64,000 nt of DNA, taken from NCBI RefSeq assembly GCF_947623445.1, contig NC_135248.1, forward strand, positions 5,518,977 to 5,582,976. The letters run 5' to 3'. The notes under the pieces were generated by a model. It saw only the letters and a program-made list of their open reading frames with translations, searched no databases and was not told where the DNA came from. Positions 1 to 12,365 of the stretch are shown here, one piece after another; position 1 is the first letter of the stretch, and every line of letters begins with the position of its first letter. Made by a program: the position numbers and the translations under genes. This stretch comes from Clavelina lepadiformis. Lineage: Eukaryota > Chordata > Ascidiacea > Aplousobranchia > Clavelinidae.

Positions 1-2166
1 CGGCAGGTGGTACTTCGTCTGAACGCGACATACAACTGTTTTAATGTCAATTATAATATATGTTACCAGGCTGAATGGGAATAATTCACGAAAAAATAAC
101 CTTTGAAACTCACCAGAATGGCTAAAAATGCATGTTTTACTCAATGGGAAAACTACTTGCCTCAATGGCTTTTACTATCGCAACGCTCAGAGTTAAGTCG
201 GTTTCCAATATCTGACTCCAGATGAAATGACGAAGCGCGAAGGTTGCGCGTTCGCCCTATTAGCTGAAAGTAGCACTTTGGCCGAGCTGTTGCAATCATA
301 ACAATTTGATAAAACCCTCTTTTATTGCTGCAATACTTTTCGTCTACTCGCGATCACCACGAAGATGCATATATCCAAGGTCGATCACATACCATGGATA
401 CAATCACATTACCATTAAATAATTTACCAGACACAACGTTTAAAATGAGATATCAAGATATTAGAGTTTGCCGCCACGCCATTCGCAAGTCGGATGAGGG
501 CTAAGAAGAGTAAGAAAAGATGAAACCCGAAATCGTTTTCTTCAGGCAAAAGAATTTTACCATTGTCGACATGGTAGAGTAGACCGTTCATAATACCTCA
601 GCGTTGAACAAATTTGTTGGTTTTGCTTTATGCTCAAGCGGAAAGTTGATTGTGACGGTAACGTTTGATGCAAAAGAACCAAACGCAATGGTGCTCGACG
701 TCTTCTTGCATGTTTGGCGGCGTGACCTAGTAGAGAGAACAGGACAATCGGAAATTCTTTTGGAAAATACGATGTCTTTTGTGTTGGCCGTGAGAAACGG
801 AACTAGGACTCACAACGTTTCGTGCATTTGTTTGCTTGATTACCAAAATTCTTATGGTGGTAGCATAGGCGTTTCGATGGTGCAGTTATTGGGCGAAGAA
901 ACATGATTGACTACCGGCGTGCTCGGCGAAATGGCAGCAGCTGAGTAATTGATGACGATGGCTTCGTGAGGCGGCCAGTTAAGGTTTCAAGGTTGGATTT
1001 GTTTCTCTGTAGTTGTCGCCTCCATGCAGCATTTTACATTGTGGTGTAATTCTTTCTACTTCGTCTTGAAGAGGCTTCACTCTATCGTCCTGCCGTCGGC
1101 AGTTCCGTTGATTGCGTGTTGACGACGCTTTGTAGACGTTCCAAATTCAAAGCGTTTAAAGTAGTCCATCTTCTGCTCATGAATTCTGTGCTCATATAGC
1201 TCAGGCAGAAAGTTTTTGGTGTGTTCAAAATTTATCATGTATATTACCACACTACCATCAAGTAATCAACAAACACAACGCCTAAAATGAGATGTCCTAG
1301 TAGCGTTGAGGTCGACGAAATATTACCGCATGATAGCGTTGTAGCCGCCACACTACTAATGCTTAATAGTTGTCAGTTTACTGGAAAGGTGCAAGGGTGA
1401 CAGGCTATAGTGCCAAATGCAATCAATCAATCAATCATTCATTAGTTTTTTCGTCATTGCCGCGGTGAGAATAAAAATCACTGCTCATTGTTAATAGCAC
1501 GCGTCAATGCAATATTATACTGACAAAGTCTTAAAGGTTTAAGCCTAAACGTACACGAGAATACTGATAGTATTAATTTCTTGATAACAACTTATAGCAC
1601 TGCCAGTAAACCCAAACGATAACAGTAAATCTCCTGGTAGCTGTAAACCGTGTCTAGGATTGTTTGCAAGTAGTTGGGTTAATGATATCGAACAAAAATG
1701 GGGCATTAATCAGCAACAAGAACAAATACAGTCAAAATTGAGGCTTGCTTGCCGTGTTCCTGACTCTGCCTTTTAGTAGAGTTTTTTCCACTTTTTACAC
1801 ATCTGCTTTTTTTGCGCTATTCATGTTTGTTACGTCGTTGCTGTTTTCCTTCACAATGAAAAAAAATAATCATTTTGTCAACCATAGCTTGCAAATTTGC
1901 ATTTGGTTGTAAGATAGATGTCATAGCCTTATAACTGACGACAGAGTCAAACAGGAACTAAGGTTTTATTAAACGGAATTTTACCAGTCCTATTAAAAAA
2001 ATAAACAATTTGCAAGGCAATAGTAACAGTTAACTACAGCTAGTAGCATTATGGAAAGGGCTGTCAAGCAACCAGTCGACACTTAACGCTCTACTGTGAA
2101 CAAAATAACGTTGCGCAAACAAACACAAGCATGCATCAGTTAATAAGGCGTCTTTCCTTTGTAAAT
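1..2166. other. intergenic DNA, no gene recognised
   Basis: No coding exon could be supported. Base composition between about 440 and 1330 is less AT-rich than the surroundings, which suggests decayed inserted DNA. A motif of about 50 bp is repeated in direct orientation near 403-452 and 1248-1296; both copies share a core resembling ACACAACG followed by AAAATGAGAT. The 100-codon plus-strand frame at 604-906 begins at a TTG and resembles nothing. A possible retroelement scrap on the minus strand at 806-880 is listed separately. Confidence 0.5.
806..880 (-). mobile_element. possible Ty3/gypsy gag-protease remnant
   Basis: Read on the minus strand this stretch gives the pattern PSKRLCYHHKNFGNQANKC followed by three residues and another Cys. 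This resembles the Cys/His-spaced stretch (C-Y-x-H-x-x-F-G-x-x-A-x-x-C) found upstream of the aspartic protease in many animal Ty3/gypsy elements. The frame is short, and the downstream reading is broken and shows no protease active-site motif. The evidence is one motif only, so it could be coincidence. Confidence 0.25.
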
Positions 2167-2606
2167 TAGGGATGTGCCATAAGCAAGATTATTTGGTTCG
2201 TGCGAACCCGAATATCATGAAGATCCACACAAACCAATCCCGAATCTATTCGTATTAAAACCAAACAATAAAATTTCATCCAAAACTTGTCCAAAAATTT
2301 CATCCAAGTCTTGCTTGTGACATGATGTAATCGATAAATAAATTGCTTTCTTTCAAAAAAAAAAAATGTTTATAAAACGATTGAAAACGCAAAATCGTAA
2401 GGAAAACGACCTTCATTGTAAGTATGGCTTACTCTATTTTAGTTTCATCAGGAAACTAGATCACCGTTTTTTACCAAAGTCAGCAAATTTATAAATAATT
2501 TTATATTTAGGTTCGCCATTGTTAGTATTCGTGTTCATCCAAATCTTCCACAAAAACGATATTCGGCGAATCTATTCGGGTTTGGGTTCTCATCGGCCCA
2601 TCCCTG
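2167..2606. mobile_element. hAT-like MITE (440 bp) with terminal inverted repeats
   Basis: The left end (2167) begins TAGGGATGTGCC. The right end, read on the minus strand from 2606, begins CAGGGATGGGCCGATG; both continue into GAACCC-AACCCGAATA-like sequence, so the ends are imperfect terminal inverted repeats. The flanking 8-mers TTGTAAAT (2159-2166) and GTGTAACT (2607-2614) agree at 6 of 8 positions, as expected for an aged 8-bp hAT target-site duplication. There is no transposase frame, so it is non-autonomous. It is AT-rich inside. Confidence 0.6.
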
Positions 2607-5600
2607 GTGTAACTTATGCACCAGGCAGTAAAGTACAAACCAACACACTTACGCTGTAATACGTAAAATAAATAGTAACAAATATTACCACAATAAGTAA
2701 AAGTTAAGAAAACTTTTAAGCAGCAGCTGGGCAGCAGTGACTGGCGATAAGTGAAAAAAATTTGTTTTTGGTTTAACGTGTCTACTCACATTTCTACAGA
2801 AAATGAAAATCAAATAAAACATGAAAAACCTATCTTTCTTGAGAGAGCAATTAATGTATTACAAAATTCGAGGTTCATTGTACGCAAACCGGCTCTAAAA
2901 ACTCATTTTCTACAAACGTTTAAAATTGTTTTTACGTAACCTAACTAGAACTAAGAGTGATCTCGAGCATGCCTAATCCTGTGCTTCCTTAACTGAAAAC
3001 AAGTGACTAATTTACTGTAAGTAAATCATGCGACCCTATGTAACAACGAATAAGTTAGGAGAAAGAGCCAGTTGACTTTAGTAATTTAAAGTCCCATTAA
3101 AGTTAGATTTAAATTAGACGATAGAATTGAGATTAAATTAACCTACTGTGTTGTAACATTCCACTTGATTTAACAAGGAATTGTAAAAATAGTTTCAAAA
3201 ATATTATGATTTTTGTTTAGTAAAGTAGTGACTGCCAAATAAAAATCATGTCATCGCATTTTTATTAAAACGCAAGCAACCATTCATTCAGTATGCAAGA
3301 ATCCTGTTCTGCAAAAATTACTTGGTATAACAAGTATGGCGAAAACCTATCTTACAGTAATTATCGCTCAAAAAAAGTTTATAGTCAGAAACGAATCTGA
3401 GTTGTAATAAAAAGGCAGCAAATTAAAAGAATACAACTGACTTCATGTCAACCAGCTCGCATATTTTGTTGGGAGGTAAATAAAACTATGGACACACTTT
3501 TAACTTTGCTAGACATAGCAGTTAACTAACACGTTGTTTTTGTAGTTTTTGCATGTTTCTGCAGAAACACTTTTGCGCTTTTGACGTTATAATATAAACA
3601 GTTTAAACCGCTCGGCAGGCGATATTGTATGATTCGCGCCTCAGGTAACATAGCCTAACCTCAATCATTTTCGAAGATTATTATCTTTGTTTGAAATGCA
3701 CCAGTGCATGCTTTCTTACAGAAAAGTCTATAAATCAACTAATCTAATAAATCAAAATCATCTGATTAATGTTTTTGTACAAGCAACTACTACTCGTATT
3801 TAGCTAACAAATGGTTCAAAGTTTCGTTGGTTAAAAATTAATCTTGAGTTCCATTTATCTCAATCATTGTGCAAACAAAGGTTTTATAATGCCTCGCTGG
3901 TAGACTATTTTTAACGTATGATGCTTCTACTTCACCTAACGTAGGCTACTTTCCAAGCTACAAAACCTGCACATTTACTTGCTCCAAATCTTACGTTCAA
4001 CAAAAACTTTGCTTCCGACAAACGTACCCAACTAAACATTGCGCGCAATTTGTGAATAAAGTAAGTTGAGATAATCAAAACCAGTTTGGCACACCAGCAA
4101 CTCCATTAAAATAAAAATGCCCCTAAAGCTTACATACATTCAAAGACCACTCGACTGAAAATTTTCGCTTTTGTTGCTGCATACTTCAGCCCATGAATAA
4201 CGCAGTAGCCTCAATTCAAGGCGCTAAAGTCTGAAAAGTAGGCTACCACAAACGCTAGTCTACTCATCTCAGCTCTATGTAATACGAAATCTCTTGAAGT
4301 CTAGAAAAGTGTGATTTGACCAGATCTCTTTGGGTGATACTAAATATTAGCGAAGCGGTAGGTGAGTCCAATGAACAAAGGGCTAATTTTGACATTTTAC
4401 TAACACAAATCAAATTGCAAATCGTCGCTCCTTGAATTAACACAATTTGCTGTTATACGTCCTTTGTGTCGAAGTAAGCGGTCAGCAACCAACCAACAAT
4501 TAAGAATTTCAAGTAGCGGCTATGTAGTGTGCACTACGTAGGGCCAGTTTAATGCCGATTTCACCGATGTTTTGAAATTGGGCCCTGCCCACTCACTCAA
4601 GCTTAAACCAAACGATCTCAAGTTGCTTTGTTCCCAGAAAACTCGACATTATTTTTAGTTATGCAATGGGATAAAGAGTGAATGCTATGGCAAATCAATA
4701 TGTCAAGTGATAACACAGAAACACACTGTATTCCATCGCGTAAATTAGGATCTGGCAAAGAAAAGTAGCTTGATGAAATTTACCGTAGCCTACCTTTAAA
4801 CATGAAAAATCAGTTCGAGGCGTTTATAAGCATTTTTACGGCGTAAAACCACAAAATCTTCAGACTCCTTTCCTCAACGCAATCCTAACTAAGGTTTAAG
4901 GTTAAGTATATAACACTACAAAAAGAATAAAATAAAACGCCAATCTTCGTCTATTCTAATGATGCATAGCTAAGTGGCCACGCTAACAATCACGAAAATG
5001 GGTCCCGCAATACGTAGCGCCAGCCCTGACAGTATGAGCATTAGGTGTACTGGTATACCATGCTGTTTCTCATTACTCCTCAGACCAGTCAAGCGTGTAG
5101 AAAATTATGTTTGCAAGATGGTAGTCATGCTGTTGTAACCACGCCAAAGCTGTAAAGTTTAGAGCATAATATAGTTAACGCTGAACAAAGGCTGTTAGTG
5201 CTTGTACTAGGATGTACAAGCATGGTTATTTTACCCGGTGAAGACCGTAAATTGTAAGATCAGTTTCGCATACGTAGAACGATAATTTACATTAAGTGCT
5301 AAATTGTATTTTATACGCGGTAGTGTCGGCCTACTGCGTTTAAATAATAAAGCTCAATTAAAAAATGGATGGTATTAGACGCGCAACAGTAGCAGGAAAG
5401 AGTTAGCAAGTAAATGTAAGTCCATTTCCAACACAGTCCAGTTCATATCCATGAGCTGTCCAGTCGTAATAATTGCAACAAGCGCAAACAACTGTTTCGT
5501 TTGTCGTCCTATAAAAAGAAAAAAAGGGATTACAAACAACAAACCTACATCTGCCAAAAATGCACATCAGGTCTAAAACTTGCGGAAACCCAGGGCAGAC

Positions 5601-5714
5601 TTAAAGAACCAAAAACATCGCATTGAATAGTATAACAGATAGGAACTCCCATTGTTAACACATGATATGTAATGTTTGCAAATATGAGGTAAGGTATTGT
5701 AAGAAAAACCAGTA
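2607..5714. other. intergenic, downstream of the SLC28 gene
   Basis: No exon, RNA gene or clear repeat was recognised. The part just below 5714 should contain the 3' UTR of the minus-strand nucleoside transporter. No AATAAA on the minus strand was found close to its stop codon. Short frames at 2751-2939 and 5375-5557 look like chance frames in AT-rich DNA. Confidence 0.5.
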
Positions 5715-8700
5715 TCAAACTTCAGTATACATAGAAAGGCCAGTTGAGCAGCATTCAAAAAGACGACTTGGCTCTGTATAAGTCCAATTGGTAGTTGCAA
5801 GCATGTTGGTGCAATCGATAGGTCGAGGAATGTACAGAAAACCTAAGATGGAAGGGTATTTACTTATTATGCAAATCGGAAAGGATTCGATATTGCGCCA
5901 ACAGAGCGCACTTTACAATTGTAAGTAATAAACGACTGCAATGTAAGTCTTACATAAAAAATCTTGACTTACTGAACTCCAAAACCAAAGCAAAACGAAC
6001 ATAGGCTATCATACTTACCGGCAATGCAGGCGTTTAAAATGCTGACAAATATGCCAGCAATTAAAGCTCGCAGAACTATTTTTGCCATTTCACCTTGTCT
6101 ATGAGGAGCCAAACTTCCTTCATGCAAAAATACAACCTTGTTATTTAGAACACGTTCTTTTTGCTTTCTGCAAGCTCAGGTTTTCCATATTATAGTAATA
6201 TTAATTCACATTGAAAAATATATGGATTATCTTTTACTTAATGTATTAGTCTTTTTCCTCTTATAATTATTAATTCAATACGGGAAAATTTTATGCACCT
6301 AAACCACCCAACATAATCCCAAGAGAACCAACATTTGCAAATCCACACAAGGCATACGTGACTATTGCTTCAGTTCGTTCATCTACCCAGTTAACTGTGC
6401 CTATACCAGGCTGGATTCTTGGGATTGTACCATCTTCCCTGGCATCTATCAACTTTGCTAAAGCCTCATACGCAATAAATTCATTCAGGAAGATTTTTGT
6501 TCCAATCAATTCGGCTGCCTATTTTTAAACAAGAACTTAGATAACTTGAAGGTGTTTAAACATGCAGTAAAAGCAAACTACAGTGGGAAGCAAAACACAT
6601 TTCCAAAAATTACATTCGCAAAATGTCTACTAGTCTACTAGTGTAAAAATACAGGTACTGTACCATAAAACCAGTCTCACTTTAAAACAATCTTGCCAAT
6701 CTACTCCCATAAGATAAGCCACTGGCATAAACACGTATGAACACATGACCTGCAAACAACAAACCCTACAATAAATTTATGTTAGTAATACATCAGAAAC
6801 TAGACAAGCGCTCATACAGCGAATATCTCCGCATGGGTTTAGGAATTATTTGGTGTTAAGAGCAGCGAAGAGTTATCTTTTCGACTTTTTGTGCCTCTTG
6901 TACAATCGAAAATTGATATGTTGAAGATTCATTGTAGCGTTTCGTTTGATAGATGGAAAAAACGCTGATAACTTTTCTGCAGTCGTTAACGAAAACCAAA
7001 TAGACAGGAAGTAGAAGTTCCTGGTTATTGGTTTTTGACGGCATTAAACAAATTTGCTTTGAGTAAGTACAGAATGGACAATAAAATTCAGGAGACGTTT
7101 TCTGCTTCTCGCAAGTCTGCCAATGCTTTTTTCTTTTGCTTAACGCACACGGTCTTCCCTATTTCTCTCTCGCAAAAAAGCGCAAGTCAATTTAGTTTGG
7201 GACGGATTTTTATTGTTAAACAGAACTTATCTCAAGCTGAAAGTACTTACTATCATTACACATGACGGGTGTGAGAGTTCATACAAATTTGTCATCTTCA
7301 AGCTGGACGGTATGAACATTTTAGTTGTTCACTATTCACGTTTATTGAGATCTTGGTTTTTGAAGCATATTATGATATAAGTTAATAAAGTTAAATGACG
7401 TTAACAAGCGTGAAGCAGTTTACCAGCGGTAGTTAATTGTCTGATAAAATTTGAGGTTTGTATTATTAAGCCACCATCATGTGGTTACGAATTATTTCAA
7501 ATTAATCTTGAAGCAGATGCGTTTTCTTGATAAAGTCTAGATTCTACCTGCATTCGCAGCGTTTTCTGTGCCAAAAAAAAGGCAAAAAGCGGATAACATT
7601 AGAAGAGGACGCGCTCTTACGTCCGTTCCTAAAGAAAAAAGGAGCGACGCTCCTGTTACCGCTCCTAAAACAGAACGTACACCTGTGTAGAAATAAATAA
7701 ACAAACAAACGTCACAGAAAAACATAACCGCCGTGGTGAAGGTACTTACAAGTGTCTAAGATTAGGCTTGAAACCGCAGAAAAATGTAATAAAAGATGGG
7801 TACCTCAAAGCTTAGTTGTGGATAGTCCAATAAGCCACCAAACCACCCTAAGAATCCATTTATTGCTGCCAACAGCGATAGAAACGCAATTAAGCAGGCA
7901 CCGATGTTTAAAACCAAAGGAATAGCTTGTGATGCTCCAACAAAAGCAGCTTCAATTATATTCCGTTGATCTCTGAAAAAACATAACATTAAACACCAAT
8001 AACTCATATAATTTAACAAATATTTAAAACCTTAAAATGTACTTAACAAATGTTTAGAATGTTGTAACATTAAAATGTTTTTAATGATACTGGAATGTTA
8101 TAACTTAATATAATACATATTCGCAGCCTATAAATGATAGAACATACACAACATAAACAGAAAGCAAACAAACGTTTTATCCAATTTCAGACCCTCGGTA
8201 GTCATAAATTTTGACTTCTTTGTCTCAGGATAACAAAGTTTGGATATAGCCAATGCACAAGGTGCAGCCATGAAACAAGCAGTAATCACATAAACAGGTT
8301 GAATCTAAATTAACAAAGTTAAAAGAATTAGTTATTTACAGAGACCTTTAACATGCACCTTTTTAAGCTGTCACATATAAAGAAAATGAACCAAGAACAA
8401 AAACATTCCCGCTTACCCCAAATCCAAGGTAAGCACCAAGGACACTGCCAGAAATGGTACCAAATCCAGCAGTCATTACAGCATGAATTTCTGATGTTGT
8501 GAGATCTTTGATGTATGGTCGAATTAATAATGGAGACTCAGTCTGGCTCACAAGAATGTTGCCTGCAAAGCACACATTGCAGTCGGTCAAAAAAAAAAAT
8601 TTTTCACATCAGCCTAATAAATCACTAAATGTTTTCGAAACATTTCAGCAGAACTGAATAAAGCAATAGTTTGGCATTTTGATTACAAGTACTTAGTAGG

Positions 8701-11700
8701 CTAGATCAAATTATTCAAATACAAGTTCAATTACCTGGTCAGCCCGGGCAGCAAGTATCAGATGCTTAATACTGGTATTCAATTACTTTGGTTTAATATT
8801 AATTAATTACATTCATTTCTTTATGATGTTGATCAAGACCATTGTATTTCTACCTTTATCACCGTACGTTCTTATACATAGGTTGCACTATAAATCATCA
8901 GCTTACACAACGTTTAAAAAACACTTGACAGTGAAAAAAATATCAATTAAAGCTCCTAAAAACAATCAAGTACAACTGAGTATTGATCGTACTTGAGTAT
9001 TTTGGAGGACCATAAAATTGATAATTAAAGCAGGTGCTTTGCTCAAGTACTCAAGCTTTGCATTTCAGTGCAAGATTGTGCATCTAATACAATACCTGCA
9101 GCTACCATTGATTCCGTAGCTGATGTGTTCAAGGAAATTTGCATGATCCATGCCATTTTAAAAATTAACCACTGCATTGCGCCAAGGTAATAAAGGATTG
9201 AAATAAACGATCCAAAATATATTACGATTGGAAGAACCTGTTCAATAAATGATACCAAAGGTTATTTGTAAACATTAGCGCAAATGAAGCACCTAGCAGT
9301 CACAGAGCACCACATATACTTGATTAACAGACGCTCATTTAAAAAACAACCTTGATTGAAAGGTGCATGAAATGATGCTAAAGCGTGCCGTACTAAAATA
9401 CATGTCTTGAAAGTGTGAAAACGTCGCCTTACCAACAAGGATGTCTTAAACAAGTGAACACAACTATCGCATGTATGTAACTACAGACCAGCAGCATTAG
9501 CAGGATGGTAATTGTTGTGAATACATTAGTATTAAAAAACATAGAAGCCACCCTTGATTAAAAGTGATAAAAAATGCTTTTAAAAAAAGGAGCCGAGGAA
9601 AACGTCACATTAAAACTAAAATTCCTTATGCGCAAAGACCAAGGTTTGAGAAAAACAGATTTAAAGTTTTTTTAATATAGCTGTTTACAAAATGCATTCA
9701 TAAGCTTTTAATCTTTCCCAAAAGATCTTTTAGGGACATGCAATATGTTACTAAACAGTTTTAGTGCAAACATTATTTTAAACCCATTCTAGGGATGAAT
9801 ATATTATTTTTCATCCCTGTTTTTGACATAAGGTTGTTTAACTTCAAATTTATTCTTTGGTGTTGGGACAAAAGCAAAGTAAATTTTGTAGAAATTTGAA
9901 TTTATTAGTAATTTAAACTTATTAGGTAAGCTTTTAATTAACCCAAAACAGTAATCCCAAATTTGTATTGAATTTTGTTGAGGTTTCTAACTATTTTATG
10001 AATAGAGGTTAATTAGTTTTATGAAGGTAAAACAATTACAGATAGTCGACTACATTTTCTACTTTGTAATCATTTTCACATGACTTTTACATAAATTTTT
10101 AAGAGTCAGAAAATTTTCACATTTCTTATTTGCTTGAAACCCTTGCATTTATATAATTTTTTTTCTCTGAAAGCCTGTAAACTTGCAAACAATTTTTGGA
10201 CATAAGGTCGTTTCATTTTAAGAATTAACCAAAAGAAATCTGCACAGCGTTATGTCACGGACTTAAAGCTGTGTAGTACAACATTTTGAAAAAGATGGAT
10301 ATAAACTTTTAATATTTCAGAAAATACCTTACTTTTGGAAAATCCTAAGCCACAAATGGACATAAGGCAGTTTAGTTTCAAAACAATAAAATACAATATG
10401 CATCAATATGTCATATCAATCACTTCATTTTTTGTTCGCCAAGTTTATTTAACGTAGTATAGCTGTAAATTGTGGACAAACTGGATTATCATCTAAGAAA
10501 ATCTAAACATATGAATAAAACACATACTGCAAAGGCAAAGTAATGATCAGCATAACTGTCACCAAAGAGAAATTCAGATCCAGCTTGAGCATAGTTGATA
10601 AAAGTTTGGGCAAGATTTCCAACCCAATTGAATGCATCAAAACCAGCATCAGTTCTTAAAATGAACAAACCCATGCAGTATTGAATCAACAATCCCCAAA
10701 GTACAGGTCTCCAAATCACCTTCAATACACGTTAGCAATATATTCTAAGTCACGTGACGCAATGCAGTATTGTGATAATATTCATGATATTCTTAAAAGC
10801 AAAGCATTATGATACTATACAATTGTGTGCTAAGTTTTTAAAATGCTATAAGAGCTGTCAGAATTTTATCTTGGCAAGAGTAAAAATGTGAAATATGGAA
10901 AACAGAAAAAAGACCTTATCATGTAGAATTGTAGATTACTACCAGCAGGTACTTGTCACAATATTACCAGCATGTCAATTTTCAGATAGTGCAGTGTTTA
11001 TTGTAAATTTTGTTTTATATTGTAAATATGTCCTATTTTAACAAGAATTTTCAAATTTTGTCGATAAAATGAAACAAAGTATGTTTTCTGAATAGTTACA
11101 CACTAAACCACCTCATTGACTCAACTTCATTAGCTCGAGGTAACTGAATGTAAACTGACTTGTCTCCAAAATACTTACCAATTATACCAAAGTCAGATTA
11201 TTCAAATTAATTAAAGTGGCCCTTACGGCTTCAAGCTAATGAGCTTCCACTGTATATGTGTTATAATATAACTTACACGATTTGGATATTTAGATGTTAT
11301 AAACAAGCCAAATACAAAAACCAGATATCCAACACCAGAAATGATTTGGTTTATTGGTCGTTTTGCTGTGTCAAGAGCAATCCATGTTGCCTGGCCAGCA
11401 ACAATTAATGCAATGAAAACCCTAAACCACGTAAGTAAAAAATATTTTAGTGATTCCCTAAATAGTTGACATTACCAAAACTGCTATTGAAAACATGTGC
11501 ATGGATATATGGAAACAAAACTAGTTATAGATATGCTAACACATGCAGTACCACTTGATCCAAAACATGTTTTTGCAAATAGCGTCATAAACCGGCTCAC
11601 AATACTCCCATATTTGATCCCCGTAATGGTCTCGAAAATAGGCGTACACATTGTAACTGACAACTAAACACCAAATCACAAGTAGTGGAATGGCACGATT

Positions 11701-12365
11701 GAAGTTCCATATACATGCAATCACCATGTAAGCTGTGACACCTGTATTTTACAAAAAAAAACAAATGATAGAAATATGCATAACCTCACTGTTAAACAAT
11801 GCATTACCCAAACAACACGGAAAACAAATAAGCAATGGATGGGTTCCTAACTATTGACAAGATAAAAAATTCAGCGAAATATTTTGGATTAGTTAGTCAT
11901 CACTATTTCTGTCTGTTACCAATGCTAATTTAATGTTTTAGTAAAATACAAAATGTCTACAGTAAGCCTGTTCTACTTCAACAGATATTTTGCTATTTAT
12001 TTGCTATAAAAGTTAATTCAGATTTAGTTGATTACTAATATTTACCCAGGGCAAGCAAGATGCCGAAAACAACTAATATTGTCCTTTTGTATTTGCTGTA
12101 GAAATGTGTTGCTGCCAAGACTGGATATGTAATTACCCTAATGCATAAACAGTGATTAAACTACAAAATAAAAACATCCTGACTTAAAGAGTGATATACA
12201 GTCACAATACATATCTGCACAGGCTGCAGCCTAATACCATAGCACAATGTTGGATTCAGAGTAATCAAGCTCACGGTCATCAACTTCATTGGCATCATAC
12301 AAATCAATGTTTATCGAAGAAGATGAATGATGATGGTCTTTCTCATTTTTGATTGGCTCATCACT
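5715..12365 (-). CDS. concentrative nucleoside transporter, SLC28/CNT family (5' end incomplete)
   Basis: A sodium-coupled nucleoside importer of the plasma membrane. Thirteen coding exons join in phase (617 codons with stop): 12365-12238, 12137-12046, 11741-11552, 11421-11277, 10719-10528, 9237-9096, 8562-8417, 8304-8174, 7972-7804, 6749-6681, 6518-6299, 6117-6019, 5842-5715. Family landmarks in order are an acidic, His/Ser-rich N-terminal tail, [36 protein letters not shown] with the Q-T-E of the substrate hairpin, [17 protein letters not shown] with the second-hairpin Glu, and [10 protein letters not shown] with the F-x-N-x-x-S binding residues. Length is close to vertebrate CNTs (about 600-690 aa). 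No in-frame Met precedes the first exon, so a short upstream start exon is missing from this model. The donor at 8173 is GTTTGT, off consensus but required by phase. Which nucleosides it carries cannot be read here. Confidence 0.93.
9791..9818. repeat. short perfect inverted repeat in an SLC28 intron
   Basis: AGGGATGAA (9791-9799) is followed 10 nt later by its exact reverse complement TTCATCCCT (9810-9818). It lies in the long intron between the exons at 9237 and 10528 and just before the first of three spaced GACATAAGG repeats. Confidence 0.5.
9825..10374. repeat. three spaced copies of a GACATAAGG motif
   Basis: The motif GACATAAGG followed by two variable bases and GTTT occurs at 9825-9840, 10199-10214 and 10359-10374, all on the plus strand within one SLC28 intron. 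The flanks are only loosely alike, so this may be an old degenerate tandem array or a decayed element. No function is suggested. Confidence 0.35.

Noticed and set aside
604..906. 100-codon plus-strand frame
   Set aside because: It starts at TTG, shows no motif and overlaps a possible retroelement scrap on the other strand.
5375..5557. Frame with a hydrophobic run downstream of SLC28
   Set aside because: The SLC28 stop codon at 5715-5717 precedes it, and the frame has no family similarity; probably 3' UTR.
7035..7265. Plus-strand frame inside an SLC28 intron
   Set aside because: It starts at TTG, lies in the intron between exons 7804 and 6749, and has no recognised feature.
7537..7725. Minus-strand frame as an extra SLC28 exon
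   Set aside because: The exons at 7972-7804 and 6749-6681 already join at phase 0 and match the family without a gap, so an exon here would interrupt conserved sequence.
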